Part shown: in pieces, positions 1 through 9,423 of the stretch | Position numbering within the stretch: the first letter of the stretch is position 1 | Layout of the letters: every line of letters starts with the position of its first letter | Source of the DNA: Pseudomonadales bacterium | Lineage (GTDB): Bacteria > Pseudomonadota > Gammaproteobacteria > Pseudomonadales > Pseudohongiellaceae | Assembly (NCBI GenBank): GCA_022822865.1 | Contig: JAJDYJ010000019.1 | Coordinates: 56,071-120,070, forward strand | DNA length: 64,000 nucleotides | Direction: 5' to 3' | Translations under genes and position numbers: made by a program | Notes under the pieces: model-generated | The model's input: the letters and a program-made list of their open reading frames with translations, nothing else | Database searches by the model: none | What the model was told of the DNA's origin: nothing

Positions 1-783
1 CCGGCCCACGCCATCGTCCCACCAGGTCACGTTGGAATAGTAGAGCTTGGCCGATTCCGAGATGTCCATGTCCTGGTAGTACTTGCTATAGGTGTAGGGC
101 GCGTCGAACGGCACGTGCGGCAGCGAAGGCGCGAACCAGATGAAGAACGGCTGCTCCCGGTTGCGGTCGATGAAATCGAACACCGGCTCCATCGTCTCGC
201 GCACCAGGTCGTTGCCGTTGGCGCCCATCAATTCCTCGAAGAACGAGTCGCCGCCGTAGGCAGACATGTCCCAGCCTTCGCTCATGCCTTCGGTGAAATG
301 ACCGTTGCGATAGTTGTTCTCCCACCATTTGCCGCCCTGCCAGCTCACATAGCCGGCTTCGCCGAGCAGCAGCGGCAGCGTTTCGAATTCACGCATGGCC
401 GCGGCCTTTTCGACCTGCTCCCAGAGGCCTCTCTCCCTGTCGCCAAGCGTGGCGTAGCCGGGTTCTTCGCTTCGGCGCCGCTGAACGATCTCGTTTTCGC
501 GCTGGACGTACTGCACCGGATGCAGGCCGGTGATCAGCGTGCGCAGCGACGGGCGGCAATAGGTCGCCGTGACGTGGGCGTGGGAGAACGTCGTTCCGCC
601 CGCGGCGAGGGCGTCCATCGCGGGCGTCACGACATTTTCGTCGCCCATGAAGCCGAAGTAGGGGTAGCCGTGATCGTCGCCCACGAGCAACACGATGTTC
701 GGCGGCCGCTCGGCCGCCGGGGCGCTGCCGGCAAGCAGAATCATGACGGCGGCAAACCAGTGGATCGGGCGCATGCGTTTCAT
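1..783 (-). CDS. Sulfatase (S1-type, alkaline-phosphatase fold), 3' end outside window
   Basis: The N-terminal 261 residues of an exported sulfatase are visible and the gene runs off the window edge. A signal peptide (MKRMRPIHWFAAVMILLAG) leads into PNIVLLVGDDHGYPYFG, the metal-binding start of the family. The active-site segment at about residue 76 reads CRPSLRTLITG. The Cys that would become formylglycine is present, but the Arg of the usual C-x-P-S-R motif is Leu. The start has a good site (GGAGGA, 5 nt upstream). It lies 25 bp downstream of the GH13 lipoprotein gene on the same strand, so the two are probably co-transcribed and the substrate may be a sulfated glycan. Family assignment is firm; substrate and activity are not known. 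Confidence 0.85.
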   Translation of the reverse strand, partial: MKRMRPIHWFAAVMILLAGSAPAAERPPNIVLLVGDDHGYPYFGFMGDENVVTPAMDALAAGGTTFSHAHVTATYCRPSLRTLITGLHPVQYVQRENEIVQRRRSEEPGYATLGDRERGLWEQVEKAAAMREFETLPLLLGEAGYVSWQGGKWWENNYRNGHFTEGMSEGWDMSAYGGDSFFEELMGANGNDLVRETMEPVFDFIDRNREQPFFIWFAPSLPHVPFDAPYTYSKYYQDMDISESAKLYYSNVTWWDDGVGR

Positions 784-808
784 TTGGGTCCTCCGGAATC
801 GAGGCGGT

Positions 809-3499
809 TCAGTTCCGCCCCAGTTCAAGCAATACGTCGTCCATGATCTTCGGGTCGCCGGACTCGGCGCCGCTGAAAAACCATTCGCTGGGCTCGGGCC
901 GGATGTCGGTGTAGTCGCCTTCGGCCGTCGACTCCCACGTGGTCACGTAGACGCGGCTTCCCGTCCAGTCATCGACTCCAAGCGCGGCTCCTTCGTAAAA
1001 CAGCGTGATGGTGCGGCTGTCCTGATCGGTGCTCAGCCGGGGCGAGACGCCGAGCTTGTCCCCCTGGCGGTTCGCGTCGCTGCCCGAAGCGAGATAGGTA
1101 TAACTGTCCCAGCCGCGGGCGAAGTGCGCGAGGTCCCAATCCATGTTTTCCGGCGCGCTTGCGTCGAGCAAGGGCAGTTCCGTCGCGCCCTCCCGGCCGG
1201 GAAGGTCGAAGAAGATGGTCAGAAGAACATTGTCGAAACCGTAGGGCGGCAACCAGGGCGTGGTGATCTCCGCCATGGTCACGGCGAGCTCCAGGTTGCG
1301 TCCGGCGGTTCGCGCGCTCACGGATTCGATTTCGCGCTGACGCCCGCTCTCGGGTTGCAGCGGACTCACGTATTCTCCCGTGGGGCCGTAGGCGTCGTCC
1401 GGATCGTCCTCTATCCGGGCCGTCAACTCCGCATCCACAACCCGGGTCCGGTAGTTGACGCGCTCGGACATTTGATCGAATTCCGCCGAGTAAACCTGCA
1501 GGAAGCGGGATGCCTCACCGAGGTCGCGAACCGGCACGTCTATCCGCCAGGCGCCCTGATCGTCCGCGGTGAATTCGGCCGCGCGGTCCAGGTTGCCGTT
1601 CGGGATCAATTGCAATGGCGCGTTGCCCTGACTGACCGTGCCGCTGAGTTCGAAATCCCCGGTGAAAACGGCGCCTTCGATTCCCGCGGACTCGACCGTA
1701 ATGTCCAGGTTCGCCGGCTGCTCTTCGAAAGTCACCGTTTCGCCGGCGGACCGCAGTACCACCGCCGCCCGCGGCGGCAGCCGCAGACTCAAGCGTCCCT
1801 CCGCGTCGGTGACAGCGGGTTGCGCCCCGGGTTCCGCAACAGGTTCGGCGAACAACTCTTCCAGGCGCTGAAACGGCGACGCGCCCACATCGAGCCGATG
1901 CGCGAACACGCTGTGATCGGCGGTGTTCAGCAAGACAATCACGCTTTCGCCCTCGTATTCGCGCCGGTAGGCCAGCACGCCCGGCCCGCTGGACTCGGAC
2001 GCCAGCACTTCGAGACCGCCGCGGGTCATCACGGGATGTTCCGCGCGCAAGGCGGTCAGCCGCTGAACGTATTGAAAGTACCCGGAATTCTCGTCGAAGG
2101 ACCCCTCGGCGTTGCGAAAACCACCCGCGAACATGGCCATGCGCGACTCCGGCAGGCCCTGTTCCGTGCCCTGGTACAGGATGGGAATTCCCGGAATCGT
2201 GAACAGCAGTGCCAGCGCCTGGCGGAAAGCCGCCGGATGCCCCGCCGCCAGGAATCGCGCCGTGTCGTGGTTGTCGATGAAGTTTGGAATCGTGAAAGGG
2301 TCCGGGTACAGCTCCATAAATCGTTCCAGCCGGTAGGCGAGGGAGGCGGATTCCACGCCCCGGGCCAGCACCCGGTTGATTTCATGGTAGAGAGGGTACC
2401 CGAGCATGGAATTCGTTCCCGGCAAGCCGTCCGTTTCCTGGTAGGCGATCACCTTGCGTTCGATGGCGTCGTCGTAAGGATCCGAGGCTCCGGTCACTTC
2501 GCCGAAGGTGAGAAAATGCGCCTTGCCGCGCTCGCGGGCATGAGCGTAGATGCCGTCGCCGTCGCGCAGGAAGCGGTTCCAGAACTCGAACGGAACCAAC
2601 ATGACGGTATCCATCCGGAACGCGTCCACTCCCACCTCGTCGATCCAGTACTTGTAAATCTCCTTGAACTTCGCGATTACCTCGGGGTTCTCGGTGTTGA
2701 TGTCGTTGACCATGCCGAGCGAGTAGTAGTGTTCCTGGTAGGGGTCGGAAAAGTCCTGGATCGTCGGCGTCCAGTGGTAGATGTCCGCCGCGAAATGTTC
2801 GGGATTGCGCCGGTCGATCATGTTGAAAGGGTGTTGCACGGGCGTCGGCTGGTGGGAATCCGGCTCCAGCAGATAAAAGTTGCTGGCAGTGTCGTCGGGG
2901 TCGTATTCGCCTTCGAAGGCGAAGAAATTGCCGACGTGATTGGCGATGATGTCCTGGATCAGGTACATCCCCCGGCAATGCAGCTCATGGGACAGGCGCT
3001 TGTAATCGTCGAGCGTGCCGAAGTGGGGGTCGACTTCCTGAAAATGCACCGGCCAATAGCCGTGCCAGCCGGCGGCCTGATACGGCGTGCTCCACCACTG
3101 GTTGTACAGCGGCGGTGTGATCCACAATGCGGTCACGCCGAGCGTGCGGAGGTAATCGAGGCGATCGATCACGCCCTGCAAGTCGCCGCCGCTGAAGTGG
3201 CTGGGCCGGTCGGGGTCGAATTCGTCGTAGCCCTGGTCGTTATTCGCCGGATTGCCGTCGTCGAAGCGATCGATCATCAACATGTAGATGACCTGTTCGC
3301 TCCATTCGGGCGAGGCGACTTGCAGCAGCGGATCGGGACCGGCGGCGCAGGCTTCGGCGCCGGCCTGCGGCAGCGGATTCGGGGTGGTGGAAATTTCCCC
3401 TTCCGGCGCCGCCGTTCCGGCGCCGCGCCCGGTTGCCGGCTCGTCCGCGGAACACGCCGCCAGCGCGAGCAACACTGTCAGGGCTGCAATTTTGCGCAT
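809..3499 (-). CDS. Secreted GH13 alpha-amylase-family lipoprotein
   Basis: This is a large (about 896 aa) GH13 glycoside hydrolase. The N-terminus MRKIAALTVLLALAACS has a lipobox (LAAC), predicting a lipid-anchored periplasmic or surface enzyme. The barrel shows the conserved regions DIIANHVG, GVDAFRMDTV (nucleophile Asp near residue 297), TFGEVTG (acid/base Glu near 333) and FIDNHD (Asp near 410). About 300 C-terminal residues form beta-rich accessory domains. A start at 3517 (MLLLSIM...) is also open, but the signal peptide fits the start used here. It is divergent from the cytoplasmic alpha-glucosidase gene, so the pair can cut alpha-glucan outside and finish the products inside. Exact linkage specificity cannot be read from the sequence. 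Confidence 0.88.
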   Translation of the reverse strand: MRKIAALTVLLALAACSADEPATGRGAGTAAPEGEISTTPNPLPQAGAEACAAGPDPLLQVASPEWSEQVIYMLMIDRFDDGNPANNDQGYDEFDPDRPSHFSGGDLQGVIDRLDYLRTLGVTALWITPPLYNQWWSTPYQAAGWHGYWPVHFQEVDPHFGTLDDYKRLSHELHCRGMYLIQDIIANHVGNFFAFEGEYDPDDTASNFYLLEPDSHQPTPVQHPFNMIDRRNPEHFAADIYHWTPTIQDFSDPYQEHYYSLGMVNDINTENPEVIAKFKEIYKYWIDEVGVDAFRMDTVMLVPFEFWNRFLRDGDGIYAHARERGKAHFLTFGEVTGASDPYDDAIERKVIAYQETDGLPGTNSMLGYPLYHEINRVLARGVESASLAYRLERFMELYPDPFTIPNFIDNHDTARFLAAGHPAAFRQALALLFTIPGIPILYQGTEQGLPESRMAMFAGGFRNAEGSFDENSGYFQYVQRLTALRAEHPVMTRGGLEVLASESSGPGVLAYRREYEGESVIVLLNTADHSVFAHRLDVGASPFQRLEELFAEPVAEPGAQPAVTDAEGRLSLRLPPRAAVVLRSAGETVTFEEQPANLDITVESAGIEGAVFTGDFELSGTVSQGNAPLQLIPNGNLDRAAEFTADDQGAWRIDVPVRDLGEASRFLQVYSAEFDQMSERVNYRTRVVDAELTARIEDDPDDAYGPTGEYVSPLQPESGRQREIESVSARTAGRNLELAVTMAEITTPWLPPYGFDNVLLTIFFDLPGREGATELPLLDASAPENMDWDLAHFARGWDSYTYLASGSDANRQGDKLGVSPRLSTDQDSRTITLFYEGAALGVDDWTGSRVYVTTWESTAEGDYTDIRPEPSEWFFSGAESGDPKIMDDVLLELGRN

Positions 3500-3625
3500 G
3501 ATCGAAAGCAATAGCATATCGCCCGGATCGATTCAAAACCCGCGTAATGAATACGATTGCAGCCCGGTCGCAAGAACCGTTTTTGCCAATATACTCGGGT
3601 CGGATATACAGATGGCCCTTGAGAT

Positions 3626-5338
3626 ATGGAATTGAAACACGCCGATAGCGGTTCCGCGCCGCGCCCCGTCGCGTCACGGTCGCCGCGGGACGGGTTCGGC
3701 GGCGCGGCCGGCGACTGGTGGCGCAACGCCGTGATCTACCAGATCTATCCGCGCAGCTTCCAGGACAGCAACGGCAGCGGCACGGGCGATCTGCGGGGCA
3801 TCGCGCGCCGCATGGACTATATCGAGGCGCTCGGCGTCGACGCGATCTGGATATCTCCCTTCTACAAGTCGCCGATGAAGGATTTCGGCTATGACGTGAG
3901 CGATTACCGCGCCGTCGACCCGCTGTTCGGCAAACTCGAGGATTTCGACGCCCTGCTCGCGCAAGCGCACCGGCGCGGCATCCGCGTCATCATCGACCAG
4001 GTGCTGAGCCACACCTCCGACCGTCATCCGTGGTTCCTGGAAAGCCGGGAGAACCGTCACAACGACAAGGCCGACTGGTACGTCTGGGCCGACGCCAGGC
4101 CCGACGGCAGCCCGCCCAACAACTGGCTCTCGGTTTTCGGCGGCGTCGCCTGGCAATGGGAACCGCGCCGCGGGCAATACTATCTGCACAACTTCCTGGC
4201 GAGTCAGCCGGACCTGAATTGTCACAATCCCGCCGTGCGTCAGGCCGGGCTCGAAAACCTCGCGTTCTGGCTCAAGCGCGGCGTCGACGGCTTTCGGCTG
4301 GATGCGGTGAATTTCTGCATGCACGATCCGCAATTGCGTGACAATCCGCCCAAGTCCGAATCCCGCAACGAATTTCTCGCGGGCGGCCAGGCCGCGTCGC
4401 CCTACGCCATGCAGGCCCATGTCCATGACCATACTCATCCGGACAACCTGCTGTACATCGAGGAGATCCGCCGGCTGCTCGACCGCTACGATGCGGTGGC
4501 CCTGGGCGAGATCGGCTCGGAACGCTCGGCGGACGTGATCGGCGAGTACACTCGCGGAGACCGGCGGCTGCACATGGCCTACAGCTTCGATCTGATGGGA
4601 CCGGACGGTTCGGCCCGAACCATCAGGCAAACGCTGGAAGGCTTGCAGAAGAAAGTCGACGGCGGATGGCACTGCTTCGCGATCGGCAACCACGACGTCG
4701 AACGCGTCGCAAGCCGCTGGACGGACAACAAACCGGACGCGCGGTCGGCGAAACTGTTTTCGATCCTGCTCGGCAGCCTGCGCGGCGCCTTGTGTATTTA
4801 CCAGGGCGACGAACTCGGATTGCCGCAGGCCGAGGTGCCTTTCGAACGCCTGCAGGATCCCTACGGGATCAATTTCTGGCCGGTGTACAAGGGCCGGGAC
4901 GGCTGCCGCACGCCCATGCCCTGGCAGCAGCACGCGCCATACGCGGGCTTTTCGGACGCGAGTCCCTGGCTGCCCGTGGACCGGCGTCATCTCGCGCTGG
5001 CGGCCGACACGCAGCAGGGGGACCCCGATTCCGTTTACGAATGCATCCGGGCGTTTCTGCATTTCCGCAAGAGCCAGCCGGCGCTGCTTCGAGGCGATCT
5101 CGATTTTCTGCCCGTGCGGCAAGACGTCCTGACCTTCGCTCGCTCCTCGGCCGAACAGACCCTGTTGCTCAGCTTCAATCTGAACGGCGAGGAACGCGCA
5201 ATCGGGCTCGGACAACTGGATGCCCTGAATGGCCGGCGCCTGGAGAAGCTCGACGTCGTCAGGGCGCCTCAGGGTTCGATCGCCGGCGGCGAACTCGTGT
5301 TGCCGCCGCGGTCGATGCTGATTGCCGAAGTGCGCTGA
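3626..5338 (+). CDS. GH13 alpha-glucosidase (oligo-1,6-glucosidase/maltase-like)
   Basis: This 570-residue cytoplasmic enzyme, without a signal peptide, hydrolyses short alpha-glucosides to glucose. The typical start of the family is seen (DWWRNAVIYQIYPRSF), as are the catalytic residues Asp226 (GFRLDAVN), Glu295 (ALGEIG) and Asp357 (GNHD). Length and the GDLRGI motif fit the maltase/isomaltase subfamilies of GH13. About 30 N-terminal residues precede the conserved part, so the true start may lie slightly downstream. It is followed by a LacI-type regulator gene 75 bp away and is divergent from the secreted GH13, which places it in an alpha-glucan utilisation cluster. Confidence 0.9.
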   Translation: MELKHADSGSAPRPVASRSPRDGFGGAAGDWWRNAVIYQIYPRSFQDSNGSGTGDLRGIARRMDYIEALGVDAIWISPFYKSPMKDFGYDVSDYRAVDPLFGKLEDFDALLAQAHRRGIRVIIDQVLSHTSDRHPWFLESRENRHNDKADWYVWADARPDGSPPNNWLSVFGGVAWQWEPRRGQYYLHNFLASQPDLNCHNPAVRQAGLENLAFWLKRGVDGFRLDAVNFCMHDPQLRDNPPKSESRNEFLAGGQAASPYAMQAHVHDHTHPDNLLYIEEIRRLLDRYDAVALGEIGSERSADVIGEYTRGDRRLHMAYSFDLMGPDGSARTIRQTLEGLQKKVDGGWHCFAIGNHDVERVASRWTDNKPDARSAKLFSILLGSLRGALCIYQGDELGLPQAEVPFERLQDPYGINFWPVYKGRDGCRTPMPWQQHAPYAGFSDASPWLPVDRRHLALAADTQQGDPDSVYECIRAFLHFRKSQPALLRGDLDFLPVRQDVLTFARSSAEQTLLLSFNLNGEERAIGLGQLDALNGRRLEKLDVVRAPQGSIAGGELVLPPRSMLIAEVR

Positions 5339-5413
5339 AACCGGGCTTTCGGGAAGTCATGTAGAATGTCCGCTTCCCTCAGCCAGTCTGAGCGTATCGG
5401 CGGAAACTCCCGA

Positions 5414-6442
5414 ATGACCCCGGAACGGACCAAGGCAACGATCTTCGATGTCGCCCGCCGCGCGGGCGTCTCCATCAAGACCGTTTCGCGCGTGGTCAAC
5501 AACGAACCCAATGTGCGCCAGCGGACCCGGGACAAGGTGCTGCGCTCGGTGCGGGAACTGCGCTATCTGCCTAATGCCGCGGCGCGAGAACTGGGCGGCA
5601 AGCGGTCGCGCGTTGTCGGGCTGATCTACGAAAACGCGCAGGAGTTCAGCTATCTGAACGACCTGTTCAACGGAGCGCTGCGCATTTGCGAACCCGCGGG
5701 CTACACCTTGCTGTTGCGCCCGCTGACCCTGCCCGATCCCGAGATAGTCGAGCACATCAGGCAATTCGCCCTGAATGCGCGAGTGGAGGGATTCGTGCTG
5801 CCCGCCCCCCTGGGCGACCTGCCGGAAGTGCCGGCCCTGCTGCGGGAAATGAAAATCCCCTTTGCGGCGATTACGCCCCGGGAACCGGCGCCGGACGAGA
5901 TCAATATTCTCTGCAACGACGAAGCGGCGAGTTTCTCGCTAACTGAATTGCTTATCGATCAGGGCCACAGGGCCATCGGCTTCATCAAGGGCCATCCCGA
6001 CCATGGCGCGAGCGCCAAGCGTTTCGCCGGATACCGCCAGGCGCTGAAGAAGAACGGCCTGCCTTATTCGGCGCGCCTGGTGCGGCAGGGCTACTTCGAT
6101 TTCGACTCGGGCCAGACCGCGGCGGCCAGACTGCTCGACCTCCCGCAGCCGCCGAGCGCGATCCTCGCGAGCAACGACGACATGGCCGCCGGCGTGATCT
6201 TCGAAGCGCGGGGGCGGGGCCTGAACGTGCCTGGCGATCTTTCCATCGCGGGATTCGACGATACGCGGTTTTCCTCGCGCATCTGGCCGCCGCTGACCAC
6301 GGTGCGGCAACCGATCGTCAGAATGGCCGAAACCGCGGCGGGCCTGCTGATCGACAAGCTCGACGGCAGCGACACGGCAAAGCCGGAAGCGCCGTTCGAA
6401 TGCGAAGTGGTCATCAGGGAATCAACGGCGTCCCTCGCCTGA
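5414..6442 (+). CDS. LacI-family transcriptional regulator
   Basis: A 342-residue sugar-responsive repressor of the LacI/GalR family. The N-terminal helix-turn-helix reads ATIFDVARRAGVSIKTVSRV with the hinge-helix region following (NAAARELGG), and the remainder is a periplasmic-binding-protein-like effector domain ending in the usual GFDDTRFSSRIWPPLTTVRQP region. The start at MTPERTKAT was chosen because it places the HTH at the normal distance; an upstream ATG at 5366 would add 16 residues. It sits immediately before the sugar permease gene, whose promoter carries a LacI-type palindrome, so it is probably the local regulator. The inducer is unknown; a maltose- or glucoside-like sugar is an inference from the neighbours. 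Confidence 0.92.
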   Translation: MTPERTKATIFDVARRAGVSIKTVSRVVNNEPNVRQRTRDKVLRSVRELRYLPNAAARELGGKRSRVVGLIYENAQEFSYLNDLFNGALRICEPAGYTLLLRPLTLPDPEIVEHIRQFALNARVEGFVLPAPLGDLPEVPALLREMKIPFAAITPREPAPDEINILCNDEAASFSLTELLIDQGHRAIGFIKGHPDHGASAKRFAGYRQALKKNGLPYSARLVRQGYFDFDSGQTAAARLLDLPQPPSAILASNDDMAAGVIFEARGRGLNVPGDLSIAGFDDTRFSSRIWPPLTTVRQPIVRMAETAAGLLIDKLDGSDTAKPEAPFECEVVIRESTASLA

Positions 6443-6472
6443 CACATTCTCCGGCTGTCCGGCCGACTTTCA

Positions 6473-6501
6473 TTGACAACGCTGTCAGCTTGCTGGTAAT
6501 A
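6473..6501 (+). promoter_or_regulatory. Promoter and LacI-type operator of the sugar permease gene
   Basis: A perfect -35 TTGACA (6473-6478) is followed 16 nt later by GGTAAT as a -10. The palindrome TGACAACGCTGTCA (6474-6487) overlaps the -35 box and differs at one position from the symmetrical TGACAACGTTGTCA. A repressor bound here would block RNA polymerase. The same motif recurs at the receptor promoter near 11340. Confidence 0.7.
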
Positions 6502-6533
6502 GAGGGGCCTGAGAACATTTTCGGGATTTCCAC

Positions 6534-8114
6534 ATGCCGGCAGAGCATACCCGGGCCGCGAACGCGGGCGGCGCCTATATCTGGCTGACCAGCCTGAGCG
6601 CGGCGCTGGGCGGATTCCTGATGGGCTTCGACGCTTCGGTAATTTCCGGCGTCGTGGGATTCATCGAAGACGAGTTCCGCCTGAACGAACTTCAACTCGG
6701 CTGGGCCGTCGCTTCCCTGACCCTGACTTCGACCCTGGCCATGCTCGGCGCCGGTCCGCTCAGCAATCGCATCGGCCGCGTCGGCGTGCTGCGGGCGGCG
6801 GCGCTGCTGTTTCTGTTTTCGGCATTCGGCTGCGCCGTCGCGCCCGGCTATTCCTGGCTGGTATTGGCGCGAATGGTGGGCGGATTCGCCGTCGGAGCGG
6901 CATTGATCGTCGCGCCCATGTACATCGCCGAGGTCGCCCCGGCCGCTATCCGCGGCCGCCTCGTATCGCTGAATCAGCTCAATATCGTGATCGGGATTTC
7001 CGCCGCCTTCTTCAGCAACTATCTGCTGTTGCAATGGTCCGGAAGCGATTTTCCGCTGATCCGCCCCGAGCACCTCTGGCGCTGGATGCTGGGTGTTGAA
7101 TCCTTGCCCGCCCTGCTTTATCTGATCGCGCTGCAATGGGTTCCGGAAAGTCCGCGTTGGCTGCAGTTGCGGGGCAGGGACGACGAAGCGCTCGATATTC
7201 TGGTACGCATCAACGGCGCGGACAACGGCAAGCGCGAGCATGAAGCCATCCAGGCAAGCCTGGCTGCCGAGGAGGCGGGGGCGCCGGCCGGGTTCGCGGA
7301 ATTGTTGCGTCCGCATCTGCGTCTGGTGCTGCTGATCGCCCTGACCATCGGCATCGTGCAGCAGGCTACCGGCATCAACGCCGTGTTCTTCTATGCGCCG
7401 ATGATTTTCGAACAAAGCGGTTTCGGCAACGACGCCGCATTCCTGCAGGCAGTGCTCGTAGGCCTGGTCAATCTGCTGTTCACCGTCGTCGCGATTCTTT
7501 GCATCGACCGGCTCGGCAGGAAGCCGTTGCTGTTTACCGGCCTGGCCGGCATCGCCGTCTTCATGCTGCTGCTGTCCTGGACTTTCAACCAGGCCACTTA
7601 CCAGTTGAGCGAGGACTCGATCGCCGCGGTTGCCGATGTGGAAATCCGGTCCGCGCTCGAGCCGCTTGGCGACCAGCGTTTCGACAGCGAGAACGAATTG
7701 CGCGAGGCGCTCGGCGATGCCGGAATCGGAGACGAAGGCGGCCTGGAATCGCAACTCGTGGCCGAAGCGATCAGCGTCGACACGACACTTGTCCTGGTCG
7801 GCATCCTCGGCTTCGTCGCCTGTTTCGCGTTTTCGACCGGTCCGATCATGTGGGTGCTGTTCGCCGAGTTGTTTCCCAACTACGTCAGGGCGGCGGCGAT
7901 CTCCTTCGTCGGCCTGGTGAATTCCGGCGTCAGTTTCCTGGTGCAGGTGCTTTTCCCGTGGGAACTCGCCACTTTCGGCAGCAGCCTGACTTTTCTGATT
8001 TACGGCCTGGTGGCTATTGCCGGACTTGCCATGCTCGTTCGCATCATGCCGGAGACCCGCGGCAAATCGCTGGAAGAACTGGAACAGACGCTGGCTGCGA
8101 GGAGCGGAACATGA
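6534..8114 (+). CDS. MFS sugar transporter (sugar-porter family)
   Basis: A 526-residue inner-membrane permease with about 12 predicted transmembrane helices. Family marks include MGFDASVISG in helix 1, SNRIGRVGVL and DRLGRKPLLF (the duplicated loop motif of the two halves), PESPRWL at the end of the N-terminal half, and PETRGKSLEELE near the C-terminus. A hydrophilic insertion of about 60 residues (YQLSEDSIAAVADVEI onward) sits in the C-terminal half and is longer than the usual loop. The stop codon overlaps the start of the next gene (ATGA), implying translational coupling. It probably imports the mono- or oligosaccharides released by the neighbouring glycosidases, under control of the LacI-type protein. 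Confidence 0.92.
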   Translation: MPAEHTRAANAGGAYIWLTSLSAALGGFLMGFDASVISGVVGFIEDEFRLNELQLGWAVASLTLTSTLAMLGAGPLSNRIGRVGVLRAAALLFLFSAFGCAVAPGYSWLVLARMVGGFAVGAALIVAPMYIAEVAPAAIRGRLVSLNQLNIVIGISAAFFSNYLLLQWSGSDFPLIRPEHLWRWMLGVESLPALLYLIALQWVPESPRWLQLRGRDDEALDILVRINGADNGKREHEAIQASLAAEEAGAPAGFAELLRPHLRLVLLIALTIGIVQQATGINAVFFYAPMIFEQSGFGNDAAFLQAVLVGLVNLLFTVVAILCIDRLGRKPLLFTGLAGIAVFMLLLSWTFNQATYQLSEDSIAAVADVEIRSALEPLGDQRFDSENELREALGDAGIGDEGGLESQLVAEAISVDTTLVLVGILGFVACFAFSTGPIMWVLFAELFPNYVRAAAISFVGLVNSGVSFLVQVLFPWELATFGSSLTFLIYGLVAIAGLAMLVRIMPETRGKSLEELEQTLAARSGT

Positions 8115-9403
8115 ACAGATTGCGATTGCATTTGACCGGACTCGTCTGCGCCGCCGGCTTGAGCGCCGGCGCGACAGCCCAGGACGGGCCCATCCCCGTC
8201 GAAATCCGCGGCGAACCGGGCAACTTCACGCTTTACCGCGGCGGCGAGCCTTACCACATCAGGGGCGCCGGCGCCGAGACGCTCGGCGACCTCGAATCCC
8301 TCGCCGCGAACGGCGCCAATTCGGTGCGCACCTGGCGGCCGGGCGACGGCAGCGTTCTCGATATCGCCCATGAACTCGGGCTGACGGTCGCGCTTTGCAT
8401 CGAAATCGCACGCGAGCGGCACGGCTTCGATTACGACGACGAAGCAGCCGTTGCGCGGCAGTTCGAGGAAGCGCGGGAAATCGTGCTGCGTTACCGCGAC
8501 CATCCGGCCCTGCTCGCCTGGGTCATCGGCAACGAAATGAACCTCGAATACGAGAATCCGCGCGTGTACGACGCCATCAACGACATCTCGCGCATGATTC
8601 ACGAACTCGATCCCTGGCATCCCACTACTTCAACGACCGCCGGCATGTGGCCGGAACTCTGGCGGGAGATCGAACAGCGCGCGCCGGATCTGGATTTTCT
8701 GAGCGTTCAGGTCTATGGCGAGGTGTTCAACCTGCCGCTGATGCTGGCCGAAGTCGATCCGGAGATGCCGCTGATGATCACCGAATGGGGCACCATCGGC
8801 CATTGGGAAGTGCCCCTGACCGAATGGGGCGCGCCCATCGAACTGAACAGTTCGGCCAAGGCGGATGTCTACCGCCGCGCCTACGAGGAAATGCTGGCGC
8901 CGATGCAGGGCCGGCTGATCGGCAATTACGCGTTCCTGTGGGGCCAGAAGCAGGAACGCACTCCCACCTGGTACGGCGTGTTCACCGCCGATGGGCGAAG
9001 CACCCAGGCCGTGGACGTGTTGCATCGAATCTGGAGCGGGCAATGGCCGGACAATCGCGCGCCGCTGCTCGAGGAAATGCGGCTCGACGGCCGGCAGGCG
9101 GACGAAAGCATCCGGCTGGCGGCGGGGCAGGACTATAGCGCGGCGGTCGGCGCCGGGGATCCCGACGGCGACGGTCTGATTTTCGACTGGCGCGTGATGG
9201 AAGAAAGCACCGCGACCCAGACCGGCGGCGACCGTGAAGAAACACCGCCGGAACTCGACGGCCTGATAGCCGATCCGGGGCTGCCGGAAATCAGTTTGCA
9301 GGCGCCTGCGCAACCCGGCGCTTACCGCCTTTTCGTTTATGTCGGCGACGGCCGGGGCCGCGCCGCCCACGCGAACATTCCCTTTTATGTAGATGAGTCT
9401 TGA
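8111..9403 (+). CDS. Secreted TIM-barrel glycoside hydrolase (GH2/GH5-like)
   Basis: A 430-residue exported protein with a signal peptide (MNRLRLHLTGLVCAAG..., cleavage after ATA). The central barrel resembles the catalytic domain of GH2 or GH5 enzymes: WVIGNEMN carries the likely acid/base Glu (residue 142) and MITEWGTIG the likely nucleophile Glu (residue 225). A C-terminal beta domain of about 120 residues follows. The start overlaps the stop of the permease gene by ATGA. The enzyme probably cleaves a beta-linked glycan in the periplasm, but the family number and substrate cannot be settled by eye. Confidence 0.78.
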   Translation: MNRLRLHLTGLVCAAGLSAGATAQDGPIPVEIRGEPGNFTLYRGGEPYHIRGAGAETLGDLESLAANGANSVRTWRPGDGSVLDIAHELGLTVALCIEIARERHGFDYDDEAAVARQFEEAREIVLRYRDHPALLAWVIGNEMNLEYENPRVYDAINDISRMIHELDPWHPTTSTTAGMWPELWREIEQRAPDLDFLSVQVYGEVFNLPLMLAEVDPEMPLMITEWGTIGHWEVPLTEWGAPIELNSSAKADVYRRAYEEMLAPMQGRLIGNYAFLWGQKQERTPTWYGVFTADGRSTQAVDVLHRIWSGQWPDNRAPLLEEMRLDGRQADESIRLAAGQDYSAAVGAGDPDGDGLIFDWRVMEESTATQTGGDREETPPELDGLIADPGLPEISLQAPAQPGAYRLFVYVGDGRGRAAHANIPFYVDES

Positions 9404-9423
9404 GTAGCCCGGAGAATATCTTG

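Noticed and set aside
695..3514. 939-codon frame on the plus strand opposite the GH13 lipoprotein
   Set aside because: Arg/Val/Gly-rich composition without any domain, fully antisense to a gene with intact GH13 motifs. High G+C produces such shadows; similar ones at 11351-13387, 26.3 kb and 61.1 kb were dropped.
9400..9423. Upstream TTG start for the GH3 gene
   Set aside because: It overlaps the stop of the previous gene and lacks an RBS, while ATG 9424 has GGAG at a good distance.
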